Part shown: positions 15,514 through 22,780 of the stretch, piece by piece
How positions within the stretch are numbered: position 1 is the stretch's first letter
Layout: each line of letters starts with the position of its first letter
DNA from: Streptomyces sp. DT2A-34
GTDB taxonomy: Bacteria > Actinomycetota > Actinomycetes > Streptomycetales > Streptomycetaceae
DNA length: 64,000 nt
Reading direction: 5' to 3'
Assembly: GCF_030499515.1 (NCBI RefSeq)
Contig: NZ_JASTWJ010000001.1
Coordinates: forward strand, 7,296,001-7,360,000
Notes under the pieces: generated by a model
What the model saw: the letters and a program-made list of their open reading frames with translations, nothing else
Database searches by the model: none
What the model was told of the DNA's origin: nothing
Made by a program: the position numbers and the translations under genes

Positions 15514-16311
15514 ATGACGACAACAACAACCGCTCCCAAGCTCGTAGGCCCCGTCAAGGGTGGTGGATTCAAGGGCGCCGTGGCGTTCGAGTGGACGAAG
15601 TTCTGGAGCGTCCGCGCCACCTGGTGGAACCTCGCCGTCGGTCTGCTGCTCACCGTGGGCTTCGCCGCGATCGTCGGCGCTTCGGCCGACGCCAGCGCGA
15701 AGAAGGGCGTCGACGTCACCATGCCGGCCCCGCACCACGCGTCGCAGGCCTTCCTCATCTCCCAGTTGACCGTGGTGGTGCTCGCCACCCTCGCGCTCAC
15801 CAGCGAGTACTCCAGCGGTTCCATCCGCACCACGCTGCAGAGCGTGCCCGCCCGCGGCCGGATGCTCCGGTCCAAGACGCTGGTCGTCATGGCGGTCGTG
15901 GTCGCCGCGGGCTTCGTCTTCAGCGTGCTGGGGACCCTGGTCGCCGCCCCCTTGATGGGGGACCACGGCGAGTACACGGGCGGCCAGTTGCTGGGGACCG
16001 CGCTCGGTGCCGGGGTGTACCTCGCCCTCCTCGCGGTGATGGCCATCGGTCTCGGCACCGTCCTGCGCAGCGCCGCCGGCACCATCACGACCCTCATCAT
16101 GGTGCTGCTCGCGCTGCCCCAGCTGATGGGCGTCGTCGGCGCCAAGTGGCTGGAGACCGCGTCCGACTACATGCCGAGCGTCGCCGGCACCGTACTGCTG
16201 ACCCAGGACAACGACCCCTACGGCGGCGGAACCGCGTTGCTGGTCCTCCTGCTGTGGGCGCTCGCCGCGTACCTGGCCGGATCCGCGGTCCTGCGCCGAC
16301 GCGACGCCTAG
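15514..16311 (+). CDS. ABC-2-type transporter permease
   Basis: 265-residue membrane protein with about six hydrophobic segments: WWNLAVGLLLTVGFAAIVG, then FLISQLTVVVLATLAL, VVMAVVVAAGFVFSVLG, GVYLALLAVMAIGL, IMVLLALPQLMGVVG and LLVLLLWALAAYLAG. The pattern is that of ABC-2 permeases that partner a DrrA-like ATPase. It starts 6 bases after the ATPase stop, so the two are one operon. A perfect 13-bp hairpin (16356-16389) ends the transcript. Likely function is export of, or self-protection from, the lipopeptide product; the substrate cannot be read from sequence. Confidence 0.88.
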   Translation: MTTTTTAPKLVGPVKGGGFKGAVAFEWTKFWSVRATWWNLAVGLLLTVGFAAIVGASADASAKKGVDVTMPAPHHASQAFLISQLTVVVLATLALTSEYSSGSIRTTLQSVPARGRMLRSKTLVVMAVVVAAGFVFSVLGTLVAAPLMGDHGEYTGGQLLGTALGAGVYLALLAVMAIGLGTVLRSAAGTITTLIMVLLALPQLMGVVGAKWLETASDYMPSVAGTVLLTQDNDPYGGGTALLVLLLWALAAYLAGSAVLRRRDA

Positions 16312-16355
16312 CGCCACCCCGCCGGACAGTCCTCGGCGGGCCGATCCTCCCCCCC

Positions 16356-16389
16356 AGGGGCCGCATGCTCTGCCAGGCATGCGGCCCCT
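16356..16389 (+). terminator. Terminator hairpin after ABC exporter operon
   Basis: AGGGGCCGCATGC at 16356-16368 pairs perfectly with 16377-16389 around an 8-base loop, 45 bases after the permease stop. Confidence 0.75.
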
Positions 16390-16412
16390 TCGCCGTACTC
16401 GGAACAGATCCT

Positions 16413-16440
16413 GATAACAGCGCGATAAGGGCCCTATAGC
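16413..16440 (+). promoter_or_regulatory. SARP-type operator/promoter upstream of phospholipase gene
   Basis: GATAACA (16413) and GATAAGG (16424) are direct repeats 11 bp apart, and the -10-like TATAGC begins at 16435, again 11 bp on. Downstream GTCGCCAAG (16445-16453) is also found in the same place after the similar site at 35247-35274. Geometry fits SARP activation. Confidence 0.6.
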
Positions 16441-16494
16441 GGTCGTCGCCAAGGTGGGAGCGCTGGATCCTCACCCCACCCTGGAGGCTGTTCC

Positions 16495-16947
16495 ATGCGT
16501 CGTCGTACGACCACGACCCTCACGGTCGCCGCCGGATGCGCGCTCGCGCTCGGCGTGGCGGCCGCTCCCGCGTATGCGGCCCCCGCCGACAAGCCGCAGG
16601 TGCTCTCCTCCTTCACCCAGACCAGCGCGTCGAGCCAGAACGCGTGGATCGCGGCCCAGCGGAACCAGGCCGCCTGGTCCGCCTACGAGTTCGACTGGTC
16701 GACCGACTACTGCACCGCGTCGCCCGACAACCCGTTCGGCTTCCCGTTCCAGACGGCCTGTGCGCGGCATGACTTCGGTTACCGCAACTACAAGGCGGCG
16801 GGCCAGTTCGACGCCAACAAGAGCCGCGTCGACAGCGCCTTCTACGAGGACATGAAGCGCGTCTGCGTCGACTACACCGGCGAGAAGAACACGGCCTGCA
16901 ACAGCACGGCCTGGACCTACTACCAGGCCGTCAAGCTGTTCGGCTGA
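16495..16947 (+). CDS. Secreted prokaryotic phospholipase A2
   Basis: 150-residue exported protein. An N-terminal signal peptide (RRRT, hydrophobic core, cleavage near AYA-AP, residue 28) is followed by the compact bacterial PLA2 fold. The catalytic signature is CARHDFGYRNY with the His92-Asp93 pair; four mature-part cysteines (DYCTA, TACAR, RVCVD, TACNS) could form two disulphides. Family members hydrolyse the sn-2 ester of phospholipids outside the cell in a calcium-dependent way. Its SARP-like promoter places it in the antibiotic regulon. Possible roles are membrane remodelling for resistance or help in killing, but neither is demonstrated. A hairpin follows at once. Confidence 0.88.
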   Translation: MRRRTTTTLTVAAGCALALGVAAAPAYAAPADKPQVLSSFTQTSASSQNAWIAAQRNQAAWSAYEFDWSTDYCTASPDNPFGFPFQTACARHDFGYRNYKAAGQFDANKSRVDSAFYEDMKRVCVDYTGEKNTACNSTAWTYYQAVKLFG

Positions 16948-16956
16948 CGCGGATCC

Positions 16957-16990
16957 GCGCGGACCGGCGCCTGGCGGGGCCGGTCCGCGC
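16957..16990 (+). terminator. Hairpin between phospholipase and prephenate dehydrogenase genes
   Basis: A 12-bp perfect stem (GCGCGGACCGGC at 16957-16968 with 16979-16990) has a 10-base loop. It lies 10 bases after the phospholipase stop and 37 before the next start, so it may end or attenuate the transcript. Confidence 0.65.
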
Positions 16991-17027
16991 CTGCCGGATC
17001 GGGGCCGACGGTGAGAGAGGGAGACGC

Positions 17028-17885
17028 ATGCGCAGCGCAGTCATAGTGGGCGCCGGACTGATCGGTCGCTCCGTGGGGCTCGCACTGCGGCGACACGGCG
17101 TGACCACCTATCTGATCGACGCGGACCCCGAGGCGGCGCTGGCCGGCGAGGAGTGCGGCGCGGGCTTCGCCGCGCACCCACCGCAGCAGGCCGACATCGC
17201 GGTGATCGCGGTACCGCCCGCGCTCGTCGCTCCGGTGCTCGCCGAGCACCAGAAGCTCGGCACCGCCCGCTGCTACACGGATGTCTCCGGCGTCAAGGTC
17301 CGGCTGCACCAGGAGGCCCGGGCGCACGGCTGCGATCTGACCTCTCTGGTCAGCGGGGCACCCGTGGTCGGCGGGGGAGCGGGCCGGTCGCAGGCGCGGG
17401 CCGATCTCTTCGACGGCAGGCCCTGGGCCCTCACCCCGACCGAGTTCACCGGGAATCTCGCCCTGAACACCGCACTGGAACTGGTCGCCCTGTGCGGGGC
17501 GGTCTCGGTGCTGCTGGACCCCGAGACCCACGACCGCGCGGTCGCCCTCGTCTCGCACACGCCGCACCTCGTCTCCAGCCTCGTCGCCGCCCGGCTGCTC
17601 GGCGGCGACGAGTCGGCCGTGCGGCTGGCCGGCCAGGACCTGCGCGACGTCACCAGGACCGCGGACGGCAACCCCGAGCGGTGGGCCGAGATCCTCATGG
17701 CCAACGCCGGCCCGGTCGCCGACCAACTGGACGACTGGGCGGCCGAAGCGCAGGCCATGGCACGGGAGTTGCGCGACGTCGCCCGATCCGGGGACGCGGC
17801 CCGCCCGGTCCGGCTGCGGGAGACCCTGCGCTTCGGCGTGGCAGGGCGGGCCCGCATCCGGGAGCTGGACGCGCCCCGGCCCTGA
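17028..17885 (+). CDS. tyrA: Prephenate dehydrogenase (short form, Hpg/Tyr supply)
   Basis: 285-residue NAD(P)-dependent dehydrogenase. It has an N-terminal Rossmann motif (VIVGAGLIGRS, residues 6-15) and the helical domain typical of TyrA, including DVSGVK and VSHTPHLVSS. It converts prephenate to 4-hydroxyphenylpyruvate, the substrate of HmaS, and so feeds Hpg synthesis. It is shorter than primary-metabolism TyrA proteins and has no C-terminal ACT domain, so it should escape tyrosine feedback control. Start ATG 17028 follows GAGGGAG. The CDA cluster has an equivalent gene in the same relative place. Confidence 0.9.
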   Translation: MRSAVIVGAGLIGRSVGLALRRHGVTTYLIDADPEAALAGEECGAGFAAHPPQQADIAVIAVPPALVAPVLAEHQKLGTARCYTDVSGVKVRLHQEARAHGCDLTSLVSGAPVVGGGAGRSQARADLFDGRPWALTPTEFTGNLALNTALELVALCGAVSVLLDPETHDRAVALVSHTPHLVSSLVAARLLGGDESAVRLAGQDLRDVTRTADGNPERWAEILMANAGPVADQLDDWAAEAQAMARELRDVARSGDAARPVRLRETLRFGVAGRARIRELDAPRP

Positions 17886-17920
17886 TGCACCGAAACACCA
17901 CCGACGGAAGGGACATGACC

Positions 17921-18352
17921 ATGCGTAGGACCCTGCGCGCCACGGCCGTCGCCGGAGCGCTGGGAGCGGCCGCGCTCCTCGCGACACCGACGGCCTCCGC
18001 CGCCCCCGCCGAGGCGACAGCGGCGGACTGTGTCACCAAGAGTGACACCCAGGACTTCGCCAGGGGCGAGATCACCGTCTGTGTCGAGGACGGCCGGGCG
18101 CGGGTGACCGGTCACGTCGAGGACCTCAAGCCCGGCGGCCCCTTCACCGGAGGAGACAGCTACTGCGTGGGCTGGACCATCGGCTGGGAGACCGCCTCCG
18201 GAAGCACGTCCAGCGGCACTCCTGTGGCCTGCCCTCACTTCCCGGGCGGCGAGGCGTACATCGAGTTCGACTACGACCCCACCGAGGACGAGTACGGTCC
18301 GAGGGACGTCACCGGTGTGACGTCGCTGCGCCTCCACACGGAATCCTGGTGA
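17921..18352 (+). CDS. Small secreted protein of unknown function
   Basis: 143 residues. A clear signal peptide (MRRTLRATAVAGALGAAALL, cleavage near ASA-AP, residue 30) precedes a mature domain of about 113 residues. That domain is acidic, has four Cys (ADCVT, TVCVE, SYCVG, VACPH) and looks beta-rich (EITVCVEDGRARVTGHVED). I do not recognise a family. Start ATG 17921 is chosen because GAAGGGA ends seven to eight bases before it; in-frame ATGs at 17885 and 17915 are poorer. It follows the prephenate dehydrogenase gene closely, so is probably cotranscribed. Confidence 0.78.
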   Translation: MRRTLRATAVAGALGAAALLATPTASAAPAEATAADCVTKSDTQDFARGEITVCVEDGRARVTGHVEDLKPGGPFTGGDSYCVGWTIGWETASGSTSSGTPVACPHFPGGEAYIEFDYDPTEDEYGPRDVTGVTSLRLHTESW

Positions 18353-18356
18353 CCGC

Positions 18357-18368
18357 CCTGCCGAAAGC
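18357..18368 (-). promoter_or_regulatory. Near-copy of the 12-bp intergenic word (GCTTTCGGCAGG)
   Basis: CCTGCCGAAAGC on the plus strand differs by one base from the word at 14454, 22467 and 25338. It lies in the 190-base gap before the lipase-like gene. The remainder of the gap (18353-18542) holds a possible -10 (TAACGT near 18500) and no gene. Confidence 0.4.
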
Positions 18369-18542
18369 AAGGGCAGCACACCGGAATGAATGACGGAAGT
18401 ACAGGCGTATCCCCGGGCCGGAACGGATTTCGAAACGAATCCTCACTGACCATGGTGATGGAAATGCCGCCGGCGCTTTCGGATTGCATTCTCCGCTCCT
18501 AACGTCATCAGCGTTCAGTACTTCTCGACGAATTGAGCGCTG

Positions 18543-19733
18543 ATGCTGAAGGTGACCGGAGCAGGACGCCCGGTGCGTCGACGTGCCGCCCTCGTGGTGG
18601 CCGCGATGCTGGCGGTCGCGCCCGCCGCCGCGAGCGGTCCGGGCGTGGCCGCACCGGCACCCGAAGAGGCCGCCTGGACCGCGCCCGCCCTGCCCGCGCC
18701 GACCGGTGCCCGGCCGGTCGGCCTGCGGACGACGGAGCTGCGCGACACCTCCCGGCGCGACCCCTGGAACCCCGCGCGCGTCCGGGAGTTGACGGTCTCG
18801 CTCTGGTATCCGGCCCGGGCCTCCAAGGCGCCGCGCGCCCGCTACGTCACGGTGCGGGAATCGGAGATGATCCTGCGCCGGCACCGGGTCGAGGGCGTAC
18901 CCGCCGACCTGCTCAGCCGCATCCGCGTCCACGCGCGGGTGGCCGCGCCGCCGGTGGCCGCGCCCGGACGCGGCCTGCCTCTGGTGCTGCTGTCGCCCGG
19001 TTTCGCGCTGCCCCGGTCGTCGCTGACGGGGCTCGCCGAGGAACTGGCGAGCAGGGGGTACGCGGTGGCCGCGGTCGACCACGCCTACGAGGCCGCGGCC
19101 ATCCGCCATCCCGACGGCCGCGTGACGGGCTGCCTGGCCTGCGAGCGGCGACCGGAGGGAGCGGTGGTCGCCGCGACCCGCGCGGCTGATCTGTCGTTCG
19201 TACGGCAGCGGTTGATCCGTTCGGCCCGGGCCGGCGGGCTGCCGCGGCTGGACCCGTCGAGGGTCGCGCTGGTGGGCCACTCCATGGGCGGGGCCGCCGC
19301 GTTCGAGGCGCTGCGCACCGATCCCGGGTTCGCGCTCGGGGTGAACATGGACGGCACGGTCCACACATCCGGCACCACCACGGTCGAGAGGCCGTTCGTG
19401 CTGCTGGGCGCGGGCGAGCACGGCCGGCCCGGCAGCGACCGGACCTGGGACCGGGCCTGGCAGGACCTCTCCGGCTGGCGCCGCTGGTTCTCGGTGGACG
19501 GCGCGGGCCATCTGTCCTTCACCGACTACGCGCCCCTGCTGGAACGGATCGGGCGGGCCGGCCCGGATGTCACGCTGCCCTCCGGGGACGGCAGCCGGAT
19601 CACCCGGGAGCTGATCGTGGCCCTTCTCGACGAACGGCTCCCGCACCGCTTCGGTCCTCGCCTCGACGCGGTGGCGCAGCACCTACCGGAGGTCCGCCGC
19701 CACGACAGCCCGGCGGCCCCGGCCACCGGTTGA
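18543..19733 (+). CDS. Secreted alpha/beta-hydrolase, platelet-activating-factor acetylhydrolase/lipase type
   Basis: 396 residues with an Ala-rich signal sequence (residues 10-38; [19 protein letters not shown]). The alpha/beta-hydrolase core follows: strand [15 protein letters not shown] (oxyanion side), nucleophile elbow [10 protein letters not shown], and a late His in [11 protein letters not shown]. Such proteins cleave acyl or acetyl esters outside the cell. A secreted lipase-like gene lies at the matching place in the CDA cluster as I recall it; acting on the lipopeptide or on membrane lipid is a guess. The start is uncertain: ATG 18543 has no strong ribosome site, and GTG 18573 is an alternative that keeps the signal peptide. 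Confidence 0.82.
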   Translation: MLKVTGAGRPVRRRAALVVAAMLAVAPAAASGPGVAAPAPEEAAWTAPALPAPTGARPVGLRTTELRDTSRRDPWNPARVRELTVSLWYPARASKAPRARYVTVRESEMILRRHRVEGVPADLLSRIRVHARVAAPPVAAPGRGLPLVLLSPGFALPRSSLTGLAEELASRGYAVAAVDHAYEAAAIRHPDGRVTGCLACERRPEGAVVAATRAADLSFVRQRLIRSARAGGLPRLDPSRVALVGHSMGGAAAFEALRTDPGFALGVNMDGTVHTSGTTTVERPFVLLGAGEHGRPGSDRTWDRAWQDLSGWRRWFSVDGAGHLSFTDYAPLLERIGRAGPDVTLPSGDGSRITRELIVALLDERLPHRFGPRLDAVAQHLPEVRRHDSPAAPATG

Positions 19734-19743
19734 AAAAACGAAC

Positions 19744-19776
19744 CAATATCGGAAGGAAACGCGGGCTCAGTATCTT
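19744..19776 (+). promoter_or_regulatory. Promoter-like block before mbtH, shared with the methyltransferase gene
   Basis: CAATATCG at 19744-19751 is followed by GGAAA and, 26 bases from the AATATCG start, by the -10-like TATCTT (19771). The methyltransferase promoter has the same word and spacing at 25384-25416 (TAGCCT at 25411). Confidence 0.4.
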
Positions 19777-19845
19777 GGCCAAGGTCGGAAGCAGGGGCCG
19801 CAGCCCGCGCAGAATCTCCGCCGACGTTCCCGGAAGGAATGCGAA

Positions 19846-20061
19846 GTGACCAATCCGTTCGAAGACGCAGACGGCCGCTATCTCGTGCTTGTCAATGATG
19901 AGGGCCAGCATTCGCTGTGGCCGTCCTTCGTGGACGTGCCGGCCGGGTGGACGGTCGCCTTCGGCGAGTCCGACAGGGAGGCCTGCCTGGAGTACGTGGA
20001 GAAGAACTGGACCGACATGCGGCCCAGGAGCCTCGTCGAGGCGATGAGCGTCGACAGCTGA
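19846..20061 (+). CDS. MbtH-like NRPS accessory protein
   Basis: 71 residues with the family signature [12 protein letters not shown] and the C-terminal W-T-DMRP-SL motif. MbtH-like proteins bind NRPS adenylation domains and are needed for their solubility or activity. This is the only one in the window, so it may serve both the leftward CDA-like synthetase and the rightward six-module set. Start GTG 19846 has GGAAGGA at 19832-19838. A convergent terminator pair follows. Confidence 0.95.
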   Translation: MTNPFEDADGRYLVLVNDEGQHSLWPSFVDVPAGWTVAFGESDREACLEYVEKNWTDMRPRSLVEAMSVDS

Positions 20062-20119
20062 CCCGGCGGCGGCCCCGGCACAGGCGCGCCCGCGCCGCCG
20101 GACCGCGCCGCACCGCTGC

Positions 20120-20148
20120 CGCCCCGCCGGATGAGATCCGGCGGGGCG
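20120..20148 (+). terminator. Terminator after mbtH
   Basis: CGCCCCGCCGGAT (20120-20132) pairs perfectly with 20136-20148 around a three-base loop. Confidence 0.78.
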
Positions 20149-20205
20149 CAGTGCTGTCCGGGGCGGATTCGGCGGCGTACGCCCGAACCCTGATTACGGA
20201 ACGCT

Positions 20206-20242
20206 ACGGCCCGTACGACCCTCTCGGGTTCGTACGGGCCGT
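20206..20242 (-). terminator. Second hairpin, probable terminator of the convergent SARP gene
   Basis: ACGGCCCGTACG at 20206-20217 is complementary to 20231-20242, with a further A-T pair at 20218/20230. It lies between the convergent mbtH and SARP genes and could act on either strand. Confidence 0.65.
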
Positions 20243-20289
20243 CGTCGAGCGCGCTGTCCGGGCCGGTGCGCGGTGCCGGTTCGCTCGGC

Positions 20290-22179
20290 TCAGCCGACGC
20301 AGTCCGCCAGGCCCGCGGCGGCACGCAGGGAGTGGAACGCGTGCAGTCGCACCAACTCCTGCCATCGGTAGCGCATCTCGCCCCAGGGGCTGCGGCCCAC
20401 CACTTCCAGGAGCTGCGCGTCCACCAGGGTCTCGATGAGGTCCTCGGCGTCCAGCAGATCCGCGCCGAGCACCTTCGCCGCCTCCGCCGCCTCGAAGTCG
20501 GCGTCGTCGAGACGGCTCAACTCGCGGTAGGCGCCGGCCGCGCTCGGGTCCAACTCCCGCATGCTGCGGTCGAGTCGGGCGCGCAGCGAGTCCTCACCGA
20601 TGCTGAGTTCCGCCAGCCGGTCGGCGGAGCGTTCCAGGCGGCGTACCAGATCGGACACCTGCCAGTGCTGCTTGGTGAGCAGCCTGGCCGCCGCGGCACG
20701 CAGCGCCAGGGGCGTGTGGCCGCACAGCGCGCTGAGCTGCCGGGTGGCCCGGGGGTTGTCCTCGGCCCTGGAGTCCCGCAGCACGCTGGTCAGCACCTCC
20801 CGCGACTCCTCGTCGGACAGCGGGCCGACGCGCAGCCGAAGGGCGCAGTACTTCTGCAGGAGTTCGTCCAGGTTGGCCTGTCCGGTGATGAGTACGCAGC
20901 ACTCACCGCTCCCGGGCAGCAGATGACGCAGCCTGGCGTACGACGACGCGTGGTCGAGGACCACCAGGACCCGCTTGCCCTCCAGCAGCGCGCGATAGCG
21001 CTCGGCGGCCTCCGAGACGTCCGTGGGCAGCGGCCCCTCGGCTCCCAGCTGGCGAAGGAACTGGTGGAGCACGTCCAGGGTCCGGCCCTGCCGGAGGTCG
21101 GCGAACAGCTGCCCGTCGGGAAACCTGTGCGCCGCCCGGTGCGCCCAGTTGACGGCGAGGCTCGTCTTTCCGATTCCCGGGCTTCCCGTGATGTACGCGA
21201 TGGGGGACGGATTCTGCGGAGAACTGTTGAGCAGCGCGTCATCCATAAGCCACTGCTCACGACTACGTCCGGTGAAGTACGCGTCGCTTTCCGGGAGCTG
21301 GCACGGTACCGGCTGGGGTCTGTCTCTTTGTGGCGCGGCAATGCCGGGAACGTCGATCTGGGGGAATTCGTCCCGCAGGATCGAGTCGTGGAGCGACTGC
21401 AGCTCGGCGCCCAGTTCGAGGCCGATCTCCTCAATGGAGTACCGCATTCCGTTGCGGAATGTCGTGAGCGCCTCCGCGCGCCGGCCCGAACGGTACTGGG
21501 CGAGCATCAGGTAGTAGCGCAGCCGGTCGCGCAGCGGGCAGGCGCCGACCAGCGCCTGGAGCTCACCGAGCACGGCCTGGTGCTCGCCGAGTTGGAGACG
21601 CAGCGCCATCTGCTGCTCCACGGCCAGCATCCGCTGTTCGTCGAGACGGGCCGCCTCGGTCTCGGCGAAGGGCGCGTACACGCCGCCGAGAGCCGGGCCG
21701 CGCCACAGTGCCAGCGCCTCCCGCAGGGCTGCCGCCGCCTCCGCCGGGCGGTTGTCCGCCGTCCACTCCGTGGCCCGGGCGACCAGTTGCTCGAAGCGCA
21801 GGGAGTCGAGCGAGTGGCCGGCGAGGTTGAGCATGTATCCGGGGGTGGCCGTGATGATCGTGTCCTGTCCCCAGCCCGCGCTGCGGAAGATCTTGCGCAG
21901 GGTGGCGATGCAGATCGCCACCTGGGTGCGGGCCGTGCTCGGCGGGCGGCCGTTCCAGACCTTTTCTATCAGTGAATCGAAAGACACGACCTGATTCACG
22001 GAGAGCAGTAATGCGGAGAGAACCGCCCGCTGCCGAGGCCCGCCGACCGTGAGACCTTGGCCATTCATCTGCACTTCGAGCGGCCCGAGTATTCGGAATT
22101 CCAGGCCGGATTCGATGTCTTCTTTCGTATTGAGCTTGCCGACTCCCTGGGGTATCGGACCTATGAGGTGAACATTCAT
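20290..22179 (-). CDS. cdaR: SARP-family transcriptional activator with ATPase domain, CdaR-like
   Basis: 629 residues. Order: winged-helix DNA-binding domain (about 12-105; EFRILGPLEVQMNGQ, RQRAVLSALLL), bacterial transcriptional activation domain (110-255), then a NB-ARC/AAA-type ATPase with Walker A GSPGIGKTSLA and Walker B-like VLVVLDH. There is no long TPR tail, so it is medium-sized, the length I recall for CdaR. It should activate the peptide genes by binding 11-bp-period direct repeats; four such sites are seen at 7104, 16413, 28011 and 35247. ATG 22179 is preferred over an in-frame TTG at 22203. A candidate operator for another regulator lies 290 bases upstream at 22467. Confidence 0.92.
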   Translation of the reverse strand: MNVHLIGPIPQGVGKLNTKEDIESGLEFRILGPLEVQMNGQGLTVGGPRQRAVLSALLLSVNQVVSFDSLIEKVWNGRPPSTARTQVAICIATLRKIFRSAGWGQDTIITATPGYMLNLAGHSLDSLRFEQLVARATEWTADNRPAEAAAALREALALWRGPALGGVYAPFAETEAARLDEQRMLAVEQQMALRLQLGEHQAVLGELQALVGACPLRDRLRYYLMLAQYRSGRRAEALTTFRNGMRYSIEEIGLELGAELQSLHDSILRDEFPQIDVPGIAAPQRDRPQPVPCQLPESDAYFTGRSREQWLMDDALLNSSPQNPSPIAYITGSPGIGKTSLAVNWAHRAAHRFPDGQLFADLRQGRTLDVLHQFLRQLGAEGPLPTDVSEAAERYRALLEGKRVLVVLDHASSYARLRHLLPGSGECCVLITGQANLDELLQKYCALRLRVGPLSDEESREVLTSVLRDSRAEDNPRATRQLSALCGHTPLALRAAAARLLTKQHWQVSDLVRRLERSADRLAELSIGEDSLRARLDRSMRELDPSAAGAYRELSRLDDADFEAAEAAKVLGADLLDAEDLIETLVDAQLLEVVGRSPWGEMRYRWQELVRLHAFHSLRAAAGLADCVG

Positions 22180-22466
22180 GATTTCTTGAGACCCCCGCGT
22201 CAAGTTTCAGTAATGTCTGTGCAATGAAGATCCTGGAATCTGCTGAGCGTGGCCGACTCGATGCATGGGACCGGCCTGCGCTGCGATCCTCGTGAGACCT
22301 CTCGCTCGTGCGCCTCCTGAGCAAAATGGAATGCTCGGCTCCGCATTTGTGCGCGTTAGCGGGCGTGGCGAGTACGGGTCGTTTGATGCATCAGATTTAT
22401 CGTTCGTAGCTGGCTCCCCCCTGCCTTCTGTTAAATGATACGGATCTTCGTTGGGCTCAGCACTCA

Positions 22467-22478
22467 ACTTTCGGCAGG
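22467..22478 (+). promoter_or_regulatory. ACTTTCGGCAGG word upstream of the SARP gene
   Basis: Exact 12-mer shared with 14454-14465 and 25338-25349. It lies in the 600-base gap 22180-22780 that must hold the SARP promoter. The rest of that gap shows no convincing gene. It is less GC-rich than the surroundings, which is usual for regulatory DNA, and has the ATPase terminator at its far end. Confidence 0.5.
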
Positions 22479-22704
22479 TATCACACCTTGCTTTCGATAG
22501 TTCGCCGCGCCTATTCCGCGAACGCCTCATTCGGGACCTGTCCCCGCTCAGGCATGATCGTCCCTGGTGGCGACGGCGCCCGCCCCCTGATCGCGGGGGC
22601 CGGCGGGGCGGTGGGGCCGCGGCGGTCCGAGGGCGAGGGACCGGGATCGGTCACGTCGGGGGATTGGCTGGATCGCACCACGTGACCGGGAAGCGGACAG
22701 ACGA

Positions 22705-22736
22705 AAGGGACGCCCGGCACGGGCCGGGCGTCCCTT
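22705..22736 (-). terminator. Terminator after the P-type ATPase gene
   Basis: AAGGGACGCCCGGC (22705-22718) pairs perfectly over 14 bp with 22723-22736 around a four-base loop, 45 bases past the ATPase stop. Confidence 0.8.
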
Positions 22737-22780
22737 CCTCTCGCGAGGGCGGTCCGGGGGATGTCACCGCCTTCGCTGGT

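Noticed and set aside
22240..22700. Possible small gene in the 600-base gap upstream of the SARP gene
   Set aside because: Frames are short, lack ribosome sites and cross an AT-richer regulatory stretch with a terminator.
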